DNA of 64,000 nucleotides, taken from Aralia elata (Eukaryota > Streptophyta > Magnoliopsida > Apiales > Araliaceae). Of this stretch, positions 44,860 through 56,690 are shown one piece after another. The stretch lies in NCBI GenBank assembly GCA_034770075.1, contig CM068380.1, positions 42,018,518-42,082,517 of the forward strand. Reading direction: 5' to 3'. The notes below the pieces were generated by a model. It saw nothing but the letters and a program-made list of their open reading frames with translations, was not told where the DNA came from and ran no database searches. The first letter of the stretch is position 1, and every line of letters begins with the position of its first letter. Both the position numbers and the translations under genes were made by a program.

Positions 44860-45936
44860 TACCTTCAGAAGCGGAATACGTACTGCGGGATGTTCACAAG
44901 GGGATTTGTGGCGATCATATGGGAGCCAAGTCACTGGCATACAAGGTGATTCGACAAGGTTATTATTAGCCCACCATTTTCAAAGAAGCTAAGGAGTATG
45001 TTCTTAAGTGCGCTAAGTGTCAGCTAAACAGTCCGGTCCCTCATCAACTGCCCGAGGAACTCTTCTCTGTTCTATCCCCGATTCCGTTTGCGGTTTGGGG
45101 GGCTGATATCTTGGGTCTGTTGTCGAGGGCGAAGGGTCAAGTCAGCTTTGTGATAGTTACTATTAATTACATGACTAAGGTGGGTAGAGGCTAAACCTCT
45201 CAGGAGATCATAGAGCAAGAATGTCTCAAATTTCTTAAGGAGTTTGTGGTGTTTCGCTTCGGGATTCCCATGGTTGTGGTGTCAGACAACAGTCGGCAGT
45301 TTGTGGGTTCGAAATTTGAAGAATTCCTCTAAGATTTGGGGATCCAATATAGAAAGACTTCGGTTGCTCACCCCCAGTCCAATGGTCAGGTCGAAGTCAC
45401 GAATTGCACGTTGCTCAATGGGATTAAAAAAAGGCTAGACGAAGCCAAGGGGAGGTGGCTTAAAGAGCAACTCAGTGTTTTATGGGCATATCAGACTACT
45501 CCTAGGACCACAACCGGTGACTCGCCGTTCAGATTGGCTTATGGTACCGATGCTCTTGTTCCAGCTGAGATCGTCTCCTTCGCTAAGGGTCAGTCAGTAT
45601 AAGGAGCTTTATAACGATGAAGGCCTTCGGCTTAATCTTGATTTGTTAGAGGAGGTCCAGGAGTCAGCTTTGGTAAGGCTAGCGGTTTATTAGCAAAGAA
45701 AAGCCCGACATTATAATAAGGGAGTGAGAGTACGGAGGTTCGAAGTTGGTGATCTTGTGCTTCCGGAGGCTGAAGCATCTACCCCCCAGAATTTGGGTAA
45801 GCTTACGCCGAACTGGGAGGGTCCTTATAAGGTCGTGGAAGTGTCGAAGTCAGGGACCTACTGGCTTCGAGCAATAGATGGTTCAGAAATAAAGAATACA
45901 TGGCATGCAGGGAGACTTAGGCGTTATTACCAATAA
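44860..45936 (+). pseudogene. Tat integrase
   Basis: The zinc region has H/H/C/C (DVHKGICGDHMGAKSL, then CAKCQ near 45010). The core shows FAVWGADILG (D), VVVSDNSRQFVG (D) and HPQSNGQVEVTN (E), followed by YQTTPRTTTGDSPFRLAYGT. The C-terminal part ends WEGPYKVVEVSKSGTYWLRA and HAGRLRRYYQ with the stop at 45936. Stops near 44970, 45193, 45332 and 45693 and a shift near 45600 disable it. Confidence 0.88.
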
Positions 45937-46086
45937 GTTATGTAGTTTCTCAATTCATTCTTATGTAATTTCAATTATTCATTAATAAATAAAGTAGTTT
46001 GTTCTGGCAAAAAAGATTTTTCATTTCATTTGGGATTTGTACATAAGAAAGGTTATCACGAAAATGTAAAGCAAAAATTACAATAT

Positions 46087-48441
46087 TTATTGCGGAGGTG
46101 GAGGATGGTTTTTAGTGTCAAGTTCATAATCCAAAGAGTCTAGGATGGAAAGATATAATCCAACAACGAGTATTTTGGCTTTGTCTTTCTGTCGGGCACT
46201 CGAATATCCGTCGTCGTAATGCTTCAAGACTTCATCGGTCAATTCAGGGGATCGGCGATATTCGGAGATTAGCTCCCATTTGGTGTCTTCGGTTAACGGT
46301 GGCCCTTGTGCTTTTAAATCATTTTGTTCCTTCAGCAGGTCGGCCAATTGAAAATGGACAGCCCGAAGCCAATTCTGAAGGCTCGTGATTGATTTCTCCA
46401 TCACGCCCATTCTATTTTTGTTTTCGGTTCGTTCTGCCAAAAGTTGTTCTCTCTTTTCGGCTACTTCAGAAAGTTGCCACTTTGTTTTCTTCAGTTCTTT
46501 CTCCAGCTCTTCACAGCGACATGTGGTGTTGGCGTAAAGACTTTGCTCTTTCTCGAGACCTGACTTTATGGCTTCTATTCGGTGCTAGAGTTCAGCGATT
46601 TTGGCCTTCAATTCATATTCTTTGTTTTTCATCTTTTCCAGAAGACGGTGGGTCCGGGCAATGACAGCGTTGGACTGCAATTTTAAAGTTGATTAATTTA
46701 GTGTACGATGTGTGTAGAAAATGAAAAAAAAGGGTCTAGGGGGCAGTTCTACTAACTCAACCTATGTCCATGGAGTTAGCGTAGATCAGCTCTTCAGTTG
46801 TGATGTCTTTAAATCTACCGTCATCCTTGGGAAGGTTGAAGTATTGAAAGAGTTCTATTGGGTAGTCTTTGGGGTCTTCGGGCCATAGGGACATTGTGGC
46901 TCGAGGTTCTCAAATTTCTCGTACTTCGGTTGTAAGGGAGGGTAATTCGGTCAAGGATGTGTTGGTTGACTATTGCGGCGGTTGGGGATCGGGGAGTGAT
47001 TCGGTATGAGGCTTTTTGGCAGGAGGGGCGAAAGAGGATTCGACCCGCTCCTTTCTCTTCTATAAAGGGGCTTCGGGGTTAACGGGTTCTAGGGGTTCGA
47101 CTGCATCGGGTTGGATGATGTTAAGTTCGGTGGGTTGTTTAGGGTTGGCGATCAGGTGTTGAGGTGGTTTTTAATATACGCCTTGACTAGCTTACGTTTT
47201 TTTTTTGTAGAGGGCGTCTTTTTTAGCTGGCGTCATTTTGAGTGGGCTTTTTTCAGTAAAGCCAGGTGTGAGGATGATGGAGGAAGGGTTGGCATCGGGT
47301 GCTGAAGGTTGGGACGGTGGTATGGTGGTGATCGGGTCTACCAGAAGAGGAGCTTCAGATGGTTAATTGGTGGTAGGGGCCGTTTTTTGGGTTGGTTCGG
47401 GTATGTCTTCTAGATTGGCTGTCGAGAAGGATGTTTGGCCGATATCGTCAATTCTTTTTGGCTTGATAAGAGAAACTACAAGTAGTGGAGGGTTAGGAAG
47501 GGATTCTAATAATTTGAAATATTAAGTTAATGATTGGATTTAACTTACCTTTATGGTTGTATAGCCATGTTTGATCGATCAAGAGGTCCATGTTCCATTC
47601 TTCTTCGGGCATTTTGGCTATGAGTTGGATTAACTCTTCGGCTCGGCTTCGAGAGAGCTTGTCTAGCACGACATTGGCTCTGGAGGCTTTAGCGCAGTCT
47701 GGGATTTTTGGGATTTCGGGTCCTTTGACGAAGAACCAATAAGAATGCCAACCTTTGTTACTAGTGGGAGTCTTCATTAAGGATCGTTTTTGGGCTGTTT
47801 TGTTCGGTTGGTTATTGATTTGTCGAAACCCTGCCTCTCTGAATCGGCCTAGTGTGAACAGGGTAAAGAAGAAGTCGATGGAGGGGTCCACGCCGCCTTC
47901 TTGACAGAAGGCGATGAAGCAAATCAGATGGATGAAGGAGTTTGGGACCAATTGGGTGAATCCGACCCCGACAAAGCCAAGGAAAGTGAGGATGAATGTG
48001 TGTAGGGGGAATCAGATCTCGTATTTCAAGGCGTATAAGGAAACGACGGTCCAGCCATCAGGTCATTGGTACATCCTTTCGTCTAGGTTCGGTGCCCGGA
48101 GTTCGTGTGTGAGGGGAATGAGGTATTGTTGGCGGATGTCGGTGATATTTTGTTCGGTAATGGAGGATTTGGTGTTAATGTGGGTGTACGCCTTTTTTGA
48201 TGAATACTCTTGTTGCATTTTTAATATTTTCCTCACAGCCTTGGTCCTGATTGGTGATGGGTGGCTGAGGAGGAGGTACTATGGGGAGGATTGACAGTGG
48301 ATGGGGAGTATGAAGGGTTGATAATTATGGGGGTGGGGTGATTTTAGGGGGGATTGTGATGGGGGTTTGTGTGGGAATGGGGTTAGGATCTGCTATAGTT
48401 GAAGCAGGAGAGTTGTGAGCAAGGTTGGTGGAGTCGACCAT
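46087..48441 (-). pseudogene. Antisense spliced gene of the Tat element (plant transposon-protein-like with coiled coil)
   Basis: On the - strand the ATG at 48441 opens a Pro-rich start (stop near 48332). A region matching a common plant element protein follows (FCQEGGVDPSIDFFFTLFTL, NKGWHSYWFFVKGPEIPK). A donor AAAG|GTAAGTTA is at 47549/47548. Middle sequence includes DDGRFKDITTEELIYANSMD and a donor near 46755. An acceptor ATTGCAG ends at 46675, and the last exon 46674-46087 encodes a long Lys/Glu coiled coil ending at TTKNHPPPPQ-like residues (TKNHPPPPQ) and a stop. Extra antisense genes between pol and the 3' LTR are known in Tat elements. Function unknown. Stops near 48332 and 46586 show decay. 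Confidence 0.65.
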
Positions 48442-48755
48442 TGTTTATCGGTGGGTGTTTTGTGCCGGAAGAAGCAACAGTCGCAGAGAGGTTGAAGATG
48501 GAGAGAAGGGATGAATAGTTTGAATTTGGATCTAGTGGCGGTGGGTTTTTGGTAAAGGTATGTTTTAAGTTATTTGACTTTTGGGTTCCACACGGTTTCG
48601 CAAAAATGGCGTAATAAATGGGTTGTGTAATAGTGGTGGGTCTCGGTGGTATGTGTTGGCTAGTTTACCGAAGGTTTGGGCCTAGGGTTTTCAGGCTTAA
48701 ATTATTGGGCTTTTAATGGTTGAGTTCTTCCATTAAATGTTCTATTCTAATGGAA

Positions 48756-48767
48756 GACTGGGGGCAA
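48756..48767 (+). promoter_or_regulatory. Polypurine tract of Tat element
   Basis: GACTGGGGGCAA directly precedes the 3' LTR. Confidence 0.85.
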
Positions 48768-49265
48768 TGTTGGGATATGAATATTTGGGGCCGACGGATC
48801 AGGGAGGTTTTGTTCACATGGAGGCCATGACCCCACATTGGAATCTATTTTGGGCAGCATGGAGACTTTAAGGAATCTAAGATTCCTAGTTATATTTAAA
48901 TTCTAGTTCCTAAGGAAAGAGTCAGGATTATATCTGACTTCCTCTCTTTAAGAAGATTGTGTTCTATCCAATCATAGGTAATTACTATGATTAGGAATTC
49001 AATCACAGTAGGGAAATAGGCCGATAAAGGTGGTATGATCATCTATAAATACAAGGCTAAACCTTAAATTTACAGGTAATGACTTTTTGCTCACTAAAAT
49101 GCTAAACCTTCATTGTTAATACCTTGAACGACCTGTACTTATTCTCACACCGGAGCTATCCTCCGGCGGCCCAAACCGCCAGGCTCTTGAGTGTGGTTTC
49201 GTTCTTGTGCAAGATTTGATGCGTATTTTGGTGATTGGACACGCGGCGAAATCTTGGCGTTAACA
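48768..49265 (+). repeat. 3' LTR of Tat element
   Basis: 498 bp with the same ends as the 5' LTR and scattered substitutions (for example near 48792, 48835 and 49215). Confidence 0.95.
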
Positions 49266-49806
49266 ACGAGGTTAAAGAGTACTATTAGGGTGATCACCTA
49301 TAGTACAATATGGAAATAGTTCTTGGTTCTTTATGACCACTCAATCAACTTGGTAGTAATAATGATGTTGATAGTATTGTGGTTTCAAATCTTAATAACG
49401 CTTTGATTTTTGAAACGTTGTGATACTCAATAATATATATCCATTGTACAGTATGTTTTATAAACTGTTTCATTTCAGTCTTTAAAACTTGTAGAGCAAT
49501 TAGTTGCTCACTCTTACATATTTTATATTTCAGACAAGATAGAAGGAGCTGAAGGGTCAGCTAAGAAAGATAAGGGTAAAGGAGTCCTCAAGATAGAGGA
49601 ATAAGTGTAATTAGTATAATAGTATAACTTTGGATGAGTTGTAATAGACTTTTGTAATAGTAATAAAGACTTGGGATGCATAATATAATGTGAATTATTA
49701 TATTATCAGAAAGTTTTTAGCTTGATTTTAAGCTTGTGTTAATAATGAGATTAGATAATGACCATCAAATCAGTTATAACAAGTACAGGGATTCAAGGGC
49801 GTCACA

Positions 49807-49983
49807 ATAAACACCTTAAGATTAAAAGTCTAACGATAAGAAAAGGATGGAATATAATGGATTAACACGAGTAGTTCATGTCCTTAATGTGTTTAATGCC
49901 CCTTACCACTAAAGTTTGCTAATGGTTTCAGGCAATATACCATCAAGATATATGTTAAGCCTATTATATTCCTGTAATAGCAT
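49807..49983. other. Non-coding flank; left part of the unclassified repeat
   Basis: 49932-49983 is the left half of the repeat that is uninterrupted at 15744-15905. It ends with AGCAT, the target duplication of the following element. Confidence 0.7.
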
Positions 49984-52036
49984 TGTAGACACCCAAATTT
50001 TGCGCTTCGTATACTAACCGTGATAGGAGGGCAAAATCGTCAAATGAACCGGCCTGTGAGGGCGAGGGATGCACAAGAACGAACATTCGACGCCACCGCG
50101 ACGATTTACAACCGAAACCGACGTGACAGCAGGGTCGTCCGAAATGAGCCTGCCCGAATGATGCGGCACGTCTCCCAGTGATTCCCGGACTGCAAAATAC
50201 AAACCTGTCGGCGAAAACTGACGTCACGACACGCGAATCGAGGTGCGGCACGGAAATCGAGAAAATCAGCCCACCCAGCCGCGGATTGATCTGCGGCCAA
50301 ACGAATAAAATAATGGTGGTGCGCACGGGACTCGAAACCAGGAAACCAGCTGAGTGCGATGGGGGGTGGGCCAGCCAGCCGCAGATCCATCTGCGGCCAG
50401 CCGCAGATCAATCTGCGGCTGCCCTAATGCAGCCTATTTCAGCTCATTCAGCATACAGGAACAAAGAGAGAGCAGCAGCAGCAGCGGCGGAAAAAAAAGA
50501 AAAGAAGGAGAAAACAGCAAGAAAAATAGAGAGAAAAGAGAGAAAAGAAGTGAGAAATTGTACCCATTTTGTGAGATTACATCTCATATTTCCTACTCTA
50601 TTCAATACACAAATTCATACATATTGTGGGGATCATTTGCAAGGTGAAAAATCCTTTGTTTTAGCATTTTGTTTTACCATTTTTGTTAAGCTTTTATCAT
50701 CCAAATTATATTAAATGTAGTTTCCTTGTGTATTGTTGTGGATCTATGGATTGAGGGCTATTAGTGAGGGTTCCCAAATGGAACGAAATTCCTCCTAATG
50801 GCCCGATGATATCCATTTGATGATTTTTTAGCTCGTTGTAATGATGTATCGTGCATAGGTTGTTTAGATTGCTATTTTAGGATCTTGTGGGTGTGTAGCG
50901 ATTTTGAATGTGAGCCTAGGAGCGCGACCTCGTGGTCCAAATCCGATGATGGACATCTTTTGATATATGTAATAAATTCGATGTACCTTTCATTGTAAAT
51001 ATGTAATCGTCGGGCCTTAAAACGACGCCAAGGCGAGAATCGTGTTTAAGGCCCCGAAATAGTGAAACTTGTGATTGTAGGCGTTTGGGGTTATTTTTGA
51101 TGGCTTACATGCCCATGAATAGCTCCGACGTGTGTTTATGCTCGATTTGATTTATGAGACGAAATTGATTTCAAAGCCAAATGATAAGATCTTCATAAAA
51201 TCAATCAAACTAGGCTATTAGCATCACGAGGTTAATAAATGGGAAATGCTAATGAATGTCGATTCCTATTTAACGAGAAAGCTAAGGAGAATCGTTTTCA
51301 AATATCATAAGGAATGATTTTGTCAAATAATTGACGTTTTATTAAACCGTTGTGCATAGGGTTAAAGAGATTCTAGAAGTTGCCCATCATTTGAGTTACA
51401 AAAGCAACGTATAGATCTCGATTCCTATTTTGACAAAGGTTTAAAACTCCTGTTTTGCCAAAACGACACCTAACGAAAAATCTCATAGTTTTTGACAATT
51501 AAAATCAAACCTTTCTTATAAAGAATCAAGCTTTCTCGTGTATGCCGAAAAGACATTCCGAAGCATTCTCAAATTTAAAGCACGACTTTCCCTAAAAATC
51601 CAAATGATTCTTTCATACAAACTCACCACAACATTCATTAAGCACACACACACACACGCACACATACACATTTCATGAATTAAAGGATAGGAAAACATCA
51701 AGGTTGCGGTAACCGTGCTTCACGGAAGTCGGGGGGTGCCTAACACCTTCCCCTCGCTTAAGCAAGCCCCCGAACTTTATGAATCTCGATTCGCAGACCA
51801 ATTAATTCGGAGTCACATATGAGCCAGCGATTTACGAAAACGAAATTCGGATGAGTTGGTACATCCATTTCAAATATACCAACTGGCGACTCTGGTTAAT
51901 TGGCTCATCATAAAAAAACGATCTTTCAAAACCCCCGTCGACATCAAAGCCGACCCTTTTCCAAAAAATCATCTAATGAAGGCTAAAAATCGGAAAAGGG
52001 CAACAATCGCATAAGCGGATAAAACCGGCGTCGACA
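49984..52036 (+). repeat. 5' LTR of young Ogre-like element
   Basis: It starts TGTAGACACCCAAATTTTGC and ends CCGGCGTCGACA. Palindromes are at 50278-50297, 50378-50397 and 50400-50419. A purine-rich GAGAGAGCAGCAGC region follows, and a (CA)n run is near 51643. A 178-codon open frame across it (50178-50714) is not kept in the 6611 copy. Confidence 0.97.
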
Positions 52037-52038
52037 GC

Positions 52039-52056
52039 TGGCGACTCTGCTGGGGA
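52039..52056 (+). promoter_or_regulatory. Primer-binding site
   Basis: TGGCGACTCTGCTGGGGA, two bases after the LTR. It is identical to the site at 1358-1375 on the other strand. Confidence 0.85.
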
Positions 52057-52700
52057 ACATTAGAGGGCTTAAGCCGCGTTCAAATCTTGATGCTATCCTA
52101 TCCTTTAAAAATCATGAATATGTGTGTGGATGCGATATTTTGATCTTTTGTACTTTTGTTGTGTGAATGTGTGTTTTGCCCAATGAATGAATGATTGAAT
52201 AGAATTGCTTTACTTTAAAGTAATCATTTACATACGGTGAGGACGATGAATGTGAATGTATGTTGAGAGTGTACCTCCTCCTGAGGCGAACCTGTCGGTT
52301 GCTTATTACTGGACTCGAAGGGGCTGCTCCCCGGAGATGGCTCAGGAAACGCACCACCCAAATCCGCTCCAATCGAAAGGATTCAGACGAGTAGATTGCG
52401 AAGATTTGGGAACCTTCATGCCGAAAAGCCCGCGAGAGTAACCCTAGGATAGGTCAGCCTCTGATAAACCTAACGAAAGGGAAGCTTCTTCATGCCCTTT
52501 TATCGTTCAGTCAAATAAATAAATGTCATGTAAATGGCATACAATTGTCATACCATCATCATCATAATAAATATGTCCTGTATCATGTGATTACATCACC
52601 TGCACATATAAAGAGAAAACTGACTTGGTTTTGCAGGAAGGCCATCCATACCACGTACCAAGGTTTTCTAAAACTTCTGAATACTATCCTGTCATCAAAC
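52057..52700 (+). other. Leader of the young Ogre-like element
   Basis: Homologous to the leader at 591-1357 (- strand) as far as about 52500. No gag follows; a deletion joins it to pol remnants. Confidence 0.7.
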
Positions 52701-52894
52701 ACTGACCTTGTTTTGCAGGATAAGATTAGAGAACCGAAAAAAAAAAATGAATAAAAATCAGGCATCAGTGTTGACATGCATCGGCCAACTTGTGACGGGC
52801 ACAGTACTAAACTACGGCCCTTGTTGGTTTTGTGAGATTGCCCCTGGGACCCAACTGAGAGGCCGTAAAGTCCATACTGCACCCATCCAAATGG

Positions 52895-53460
52895 CAGAAG
52901 CCGGTAGCCATGAAATTATAGTTCTGCCACTCCAACAATACGACCAAATACGAGGGATGCATCCTAGGACTGAGATTAGCCTTGGGAATTGCGGTACAGA
53001 CTTGTCCGGCCTATGAGGATCAGATCGGAGGGATCTCCCATAGTGACGCCCCTCCTAAATGGGCTTGGTATCAAAACATTAAAGAGTTCCTCCAAGACGG
53101 CTCCTCTCCCGAAAATGCAGATTTAACCGAGGAAAGAGAATCCAATGATGGGCAGTGAAGTTCTTCTTAAGCAGAGGTGATTTGCATAAATGGGACCTAG
53201 CTACGGGACTGCTGAGAAATCTGGAAGCCGAAGTGGCCCACTGATTAATGAACGAAGTACACGGCGATGTGTGCGGAGCCCATATGAGCGGAGCATTTTT
53301 GGCAAAGAAAATCATGCGAACGGGTCACTACTGGCTAACCATGAAAACCGACTGCGATACTCATGTCAAGAAATGCCATCAATGCCAGATCCATGCCAAT
53401 GCGATCCATGCACCCCCTAATGAGCTCCATTGCTTGACCTCACCGTGGTCGGTTGGACCG
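52895..53460 (+). pseudogene. Remnants of archaeal-type RNase H and integrase zinc region
   Basis: SNNTTKYEGCILGLRLALGI starts at 52931, with a stop just before it (52919), and matches the aRNH NNxAEYEACILGLRLAL block. After about 240 bases of broken sequence, 53248-53450 reads EVHGDVCGAHMSGAFLAKKI, then HYWLTMKTDCDTHVKKCHQC and PPNELHCLTSPW. This is the HHCC zinc region at the start of an Ogre/Tat integrase. The catalytic core is absent. Confidence 0.8.
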
Positions 53461-54550
53461 TGCAGCAGGTGATATCCAGGAAGGGATAAATCCAGGATGA
53501 TAGCAGTGAATCCCGGCCAATAGAAGATCAATGGGTTTTAAAATTCTGAGTTTTATTTCAAATCCCAGCACGCTCATGTCACTTTGTCATGTTATCCAAA
53601 AAGAAGATCATGTGCCGAAATGTTTTATATCTATGACAAACATCCCTGTTTTATTTCAGGTACCCCGATTTGAGGCATTCTAGCCTGACAAGCAATATGC
53701 CAAATTTGAAGGAGGATCACAATGTTGGTATAGAGCCAGATTTCGATCTGATGGGGATTGAGCAGGGCGAGACAGATATCGACAATACGCCTGGCGAGAT
53801 CAAGGGATGGGTCGAAGGTAAGCCCAAACCTGACTTAGACCGAACATTCGCCATCAAACATCAGAACCCCTGACGGTCACAAAGAACCCGGAGTAGGGGC
53901 AAATTCATCCAAATAAAAAAAAAAAAAAAAAATTTCAAAAATCAAAAATTTTCAAAAATCAAAAAATCCCCCAAACCTTTCAACAAGTCAAAGGACCGGA
54001 TCTTTTGTTAGCCCAGCGAGATACCAATGCAACCAGTACGAGGGAGATCACAAGAAAAGCCACTTAACACTGGGGCATTTGTCAACTACCCAGGAAATGA
54101 TGACGTGCAAATTGGCACCCATGCAACAATCCCATCAGCATGCACCATCATCATCAAATGCTACCTCAGGACAAGTCAATATTCAACGATACGATCATCT
54201 GGCATTTGTCAAGCATAGTTTTCCCGGGATACGATGACCCGCGTGAAAGGGAATTTTATTTGACTTGATAGGAATCGGATTAATTCTGACAAGCAACCGT
54301 GGAGCACGATCGTGAGTATGATTAGACGAAGAAGGCTATTCAACCTTTTGATCGGGTACAAAGCCTTAATTCAAAGCAACGTTTGCGGCAGAATCGACCT
54401 CATGTGACAGCCTTCACTTTGCATTTGCACAAACTTTCAGTTGTGGGGTATAAAGCTATAACGATGTTGATGGCCATTAACACGTAGTCAGACAGTCAAT
54501 AATGATCAATACCAAGAAGTCAGACGATAAATGATTATCAAGCTAATGTC
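53461..54550. other. Element interior without recognisable coding sequence
   Basis: Short frames only. A poly-A run is at 53919-53935, followed by AAAATTTTCAAAAATC-like low-complexity sequence. Confidence 0.6.
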
Positions 54551-55045
54551 TCGAATCGTGGCCTGGGTTATTCGAGTAATTAAGCCCGAGGGGTATCTCT
54601 ACACCTAGTGCCCTAAAGCCATCTGGTTTGGGAGTCGCTGGCCCAACACTCGTTACATGGGTAACTCAGAGCCTAAGAAAGCGAGCATTACAGTCGAGGA
54701 GGCCCGAGCAAATTCGAATCGTGGCATGGGCTACTCGAGTAATTAAGCCTAAGGGGTGTCTCTACATCTGGTACCCTAAAACCGTCTGGTTTGGGAGTTA
54801 CCGGCCTAACACTCGCTACATGGGTGACTCAAGCCTAAGAAAACGAATCTTGCGCAAGGTCAAGCAAAGAATGAATAGTGCAGACCACCAGCTTGTCTCG
54901 AACCGTGGCCTTTGTTACTCGAGTAAATAAACCCGAAGGGGTGTCTGTACACCTAATGCCCGAAAACCATCTGGTTTGGGAGTCATTGGTCCAAAACTCG
55001 TTAAATGGGTAACTTTGAATAGCCTAAGAAAACGAGACAAGTGAA
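54551..55045. repeat. Three imperfect tandem copies of about 165-185 bp
   Basis: TCGAATCGTGGC-type starts at 54551, 54714 and 54898. Each copy contains TCGAGTAATTAAGCC-like, CATCTGGTTTGGGAGT-like and CCTAAGAAAACGA-like stretches. Confidence 0.85.
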
Positions 55046-56226
55046 GTGGACTAATAAAAAGAAAAGATAAAAAAACTCTCGGCCTTAAACAAGGAGTCAT
55101 AGAAGAGAAACCCCTACTGAGTGCTCCATCGCACAGTGCATTTGTCATATGACGTCAATCCTGCTAAGAACGTTGTCGAGAATGAAGGCAGGATACCTTT
55201 GACGAGGGAAGGTAGTTCTTTTGAATTCGACCTTACTCACGTACAATGACCATGAATGCTTGAAGGGTTTCTTACGATTTCATAACTCGTCAAATAGAAA
55301 ATCATCAACTCACGAGGGATTAAAAAAAAAAAAAAAAAAAAAAAATGAAATTTCAATCTAGTACATTCACGGTTCACAACTTGCTAGATTGTGCGATCAA
55401 CAGATATTCAATTTCATGTGCTTTAACTGTATTGTTGTCGAGATTGTAATATCTTTGTGTTGAGCTAACACTAATGGCCCGAGCCTTCAAGTTTTGGCAT
55501 TTGTTAGTCATCTGATATGCAGGATCTTGCAGAGCTGTGTATAACTCAGCACGGTCAACATCGCGAGTTTTCGATAGAAATTCTTGATAATAACACGCGC
55601 CAAGGCTGGGGCAGTTAAGAATCGTGAAATGGAAGGAAGATAAGGCTGCACAGAACTTCTCGTCATTGGGCCTCTCCCCAATCCTGACTATCACTGCACT
55701 GCCTCGACATCCAATTGATCCACATGCATGAGCATATACAAGGATGATATAGGCAGGAAGACAGCATATCGGCCAGCAGAAATGATCAAAAGGCTAAGGA
55801 GCCCAACATAGCTGTCGATCATCACTGAGAGCGAAATAGACCGCCTCAACTCGATGAAATGAAGACGACCAAAAACAGGCAGAGTATCAAACCAATGTTG
55901 AAGTCTAGAAACTACACTTCACGACGAGGCGTGATCCAATCAAATGTTGGCAAACAATGACAACGGTCGAATCGTATCATTTGACTGAACAGGGGTCATT
56001 TCTATCGAAACATATATGGTGCACATGCATCTGTCCATAACATATCTGCCAGATCATGCATAACATCTTTCTCATGCATGCAGGTACGATCAAAATAAAG
56101 ATCTTCAGGGGAAAGTACAAGCACGTCGCTTTCAACCTCACAATTGATCAGACTGTGATGGCTTTTGCGGCATGGTACACGGACGATGTTGGTGGGTGAT
56201 CCAGGACATGAAGCCGATCACACATC

Positions 56227-56265
<39 letters not shown>

Positions 56266-56269
56266 CTCA
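55046..56269. other. Element interior, non-coding
   Basis: Nothing recognisable. Poly-A runs are at 55323-55344 and 56232-56262. A frame of 106 codons on the - strand at 55374-55694 has no family I know. Confidence 0.6.
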
Positions 56270-56690
56270 AATCCAATCAAGACCCCTGGGAAGGGCTGGT
56301 ATCCAAACAATTAGTGATCCCTGGGAAGGGCTGATATCCACAAAAAAAGACAAAAAAACAACAAACCCTGGGAAGGGCTGAGATCCACGCGAACCACAAC
56401 AAAGATGGTGAGCATCCCTGGGAAGGGCTGATATCCACAAAAAAAGACAAAAAAACAACAAACCCTGGGAAGGGCTGAGCTCCACGCGAACCACAACAAA
56501 GATGGTGAGCAACCCTGGGAAGGGCTGATATCCACAAAAGAAAAAAGACAAAAAACAACAAACCCTGGGAAGGGCTGAGATCCACGCGAACCACAACAAG
56601 ATGGTGAGCACCCCTAGGAAGGGCTGATATCCAGAAAAAGAAAAAGATAAAAAATAACAAACCCTGGGAAGGGCTGAGATCCAAGATAAC
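56270..56690. repeat. About 97-bp tandem array (two half units)
   Basis: CCCTGGGAAGGGCTGA recurs at 56319, 56366, 56416, 56463, 56513, 56563 and 56662 and, changed, near 56611. The alternate spacings of about 47 and 50 make a dimeric unit with A-rich and CGCGAACCACAAC-containing linkers. Confidence 0.92.

Larger units (their letters stand above)
39461..49265 (+). mobile_element. Tat-lineage Ty3/gypsy element, complete structure, decayed coding
   Basis: The LTRs are 498 bp each (39461-39958, 48768-49265). Flanks are ACGAA and ACGAG (duplication with one change). Order: gag with an SR-rich repeat, protease, RT, RNase H, second (archaeal-type) RNase H, integrase, a 2.8-kb 3' region with an antisense gene, polypurine tract. 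The second RNase H and the antisense gene are typical of the Tat lineage. Many stops make it non-autonomous now. Confidence 0.92.
37497..49806 (+). repeat. Probable solo chromovirus LTR, interrupted by SINE and Tat element
   Basis: The right end GGGCGTCACA at 49806 is typical. Before it is the chromovirus LTR pattern of GTAGAGCAATTAGTTGCTCA followed by TATTTCAG near 49545. The left part (to 39266) is non-coding and LTR-like, with TGTAGGCACAAGCACC at 37497 as the best start. Without the insertions it is about 2.3 kb. No target duplication was found, so the left end is uncertain. Confidence 0.5.

Noticed and set aside
50178..50714. A 178-codon frame with an identical copy at 58318-58854
   Set aside because: It lies in the two LTRs of one young element, which are nearly identical anyway, and the related LTR at 6611 does not keep the frame.
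52112..52372. Minus-strand frame opposite the leader, similar to 1058-1309
   Set aside because: It is the complement of the conserved leader DNA with no independent support.
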